Assembly (NCBI GenBank): GCA_036244975.1
Contig: BTTE01000046.1
Location: 1 to 24,346, forward strand
DNA length: 24,346 bases
DNA from: Sulfidibacterium sp036244975
Lineage (GTDB): Bacteria > Bacteroidota > Bacteroidia > Bacteroidales > F082
Direction of reading: 5' to 3'
The notes below the pieces were generated by a model, which worked only from the letters and a program-made list of their open reading frames with translations, was not told where the DNA came from and did no database searches. Position numbers and translations under genes: made by a program. How positions within the stretch are numbered: the stretch's first letter is position 1; each line of letters starts with the position of its first letter. Positions 23,790-24,346 of this stretch are shown here, piece by piece.

Positions 23790-24176
23790 TTAGCAACATA
23801 AATTATTAAATAGCCCATCATACTCAATTTTTCCAGCAAGTCTATCTATATAGTATTGAGGTTTATCTTGAAATTCAGAAGCACAATGTGGACAACGACA
23901 GAATGGGATTTCAATATCACTATATTTTACACCTACGGTTTGATTAATGTTTTTTTCGGCAAGACATACAGGACATACAACTACATCCTTGATTTCTTGC
24001 ACATATTTTTTTGGATTATTATTGAACAGTGTAGCACATCCTGAACAACAAAAAAAATAGGAGTGTTTCTGATATTTAATTTGAGTAGCGGAATTTTCCT
24101 TAATACCTAATCTCACTAAAGAACAGCCACAGGTTGGGCAAATCTTTGTATCTATTAGTCTTTTATCTTTTTTCAT
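23790..24176 (-). CDS. Tandem YHS/TRASH-like cysteine protein, putative metal binding
   Basis: 128 residues made of two similar halves. Half one has CPTCGC (13-18) and FFCCSGCATLFNNNPKKY (41-58). Half two has CPVC (68-71) and FCRCPHCASEFQDKPQYY (92-109). This C-x2-C ... C-x2/3-C-[AS]-x-x-F-x-x-x-P-x-x-Y pattern is that of YHS and TRASH metal-binding modules. The chain ends in Cys-Cys (127-128). It has no signal peptide or membrane segment. Its ATG overlaps the stop of an ArsR-family gene, so the pair is translationally coupled. A role in sensing, buffering or delivering a soft metal such as copper, zinc or mercury is inferred, and the metal is unknown. Confidence 0.65.
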   Translation of the reverse strand: MKKDKRLIDTKICPTCGCSLVRLGIKENSATQIKYQKHSYFFCCSGCATLFNNNPKKYVQEIKDVVVCPVCLAEKNINQTVGVKYSDIEIPFCRCPHCASEFQDKPQYYIDRLAGKIEYDGLFNNLCC

Positions 24177-24346
24177 ATCGTTTCTAATATTTTATTGTTA
24201 TCAATTAATTCAAATAATGGAGAAAATATCTTTTCGTATTCTTCAGTTAAAGAATAGAAAATCGTTTGTGCTTTTCTTTCAGTAAATACGATATTTCTAT
24301 CTTTCAATTTTCTTAAATGTTGTGAGATTGCTGAAAGTTTCATTTC
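24173..24346 (-). CDS. ArsR/SmtB-family transcriptional regulator, C-terminal part
   Basis: The last 57 codons of a gene whose start lies beyond the right edge. The residues MKLSAISQHLRKLKDRNIV are the recognition helix and following turn of the ArsR winged helix. The wing (FTERKAQTIFYSL) and the dimerisation helix (EEYEKIFSPLFELIDN) follow. Family members repress metal-resistance genes and release DNA on metal binding. The sensing cysteines would lie mostly upstream and are not visible. The stop overlaps the next ATG (ATGA), supporting a common operon and coordinated metal response. Confidence 0.85.
   Translation of the reverse strand, partial: EMKLSAISQHLRKLKDRNIVFTERKAQTIFYSLTEEYEKIFSPLFELIDNNKILETI

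Overview
The window reads as a chromosomal segment of a Bacteroidetes bacterium, probably a Bacteroidales/Marinilabiliales-type lineage. Four things support this. One protein ends in a type A type IX secretion (T9SS) sorting tail. There is a DUF5916-family outer-membrane protein. Many start regions carry the phylum-specific -7 element TAnnTTTG. Start regions mostly lack strong Shine-Dalgarno sequences. The species cannot be named from the sequence alone.

Left edge (1-576) is accessory and decayed. The first 9 codons of greA run off the left end. Next come a strong hairpin, a 108-bp element with inverted termini, and a 57-codon reading frame whose first ~33 residues are the RuvC-I start of a type II Cas9. 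Divergent to that stub is a well-preserved tracrRNA: anti-repeat, nexus like that of the S. pyogenes tracrRNA, and terminator hairpin. No CRISPR array, cas1 or cas2 is visible, so this looks like a deleted type II CRISPR-Cas locus that kept its tracrRNA gene.

Core block (577-21609). Minus-strand ddl is divergent from a plus-strand operon of a membrane-anchored three-PASTA protein, a T9SS cargo protein and an RluA-family pseudouridine synthase. All remaining genes are on the minus strand: pyrH, a GNAT-like protein, a CBM9-DUF5916 outer-membrane protein, two tandem PlsC-type acyltransferases, an M13 zinc metallopeptidase lipoprotein, dnaX, rpsT, mtaB, miaB and an orphan peptide-binding lipoprotein. 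Clear hairpin terminators follow rpsT and the M13 gene. The functions are mostly housekeeping: cell wall precursor synthesis, rRNA and tRNA modification, nucleotide synthesis, replication and ribosome assembly.

Right edge (21610-24346) is AT-rich and accessory again. A four-helix membrane protein is translationally coupled to an ECF sigma factor that has lost its N-terminal half. Where that half should be there is a 5' fragment of what looks like a MazG-type gene, which suggests a deletion junction. A class II Fic protein follows, with a palindrome over its promoter on one side and an integron attC-like palindrome right after its stop codon on the other. Last come a tandem YHS/TRASH-like cysteine protein and an ArsR-family regulator cut by the window edge, coupled by an ATGA overlap and probably a metal-responsive pair.

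The most unusual signals are the orphan tracrRNA with its Cas9 stub, the attC-like palindrome behind Fic, and the MazG/sigma junction.
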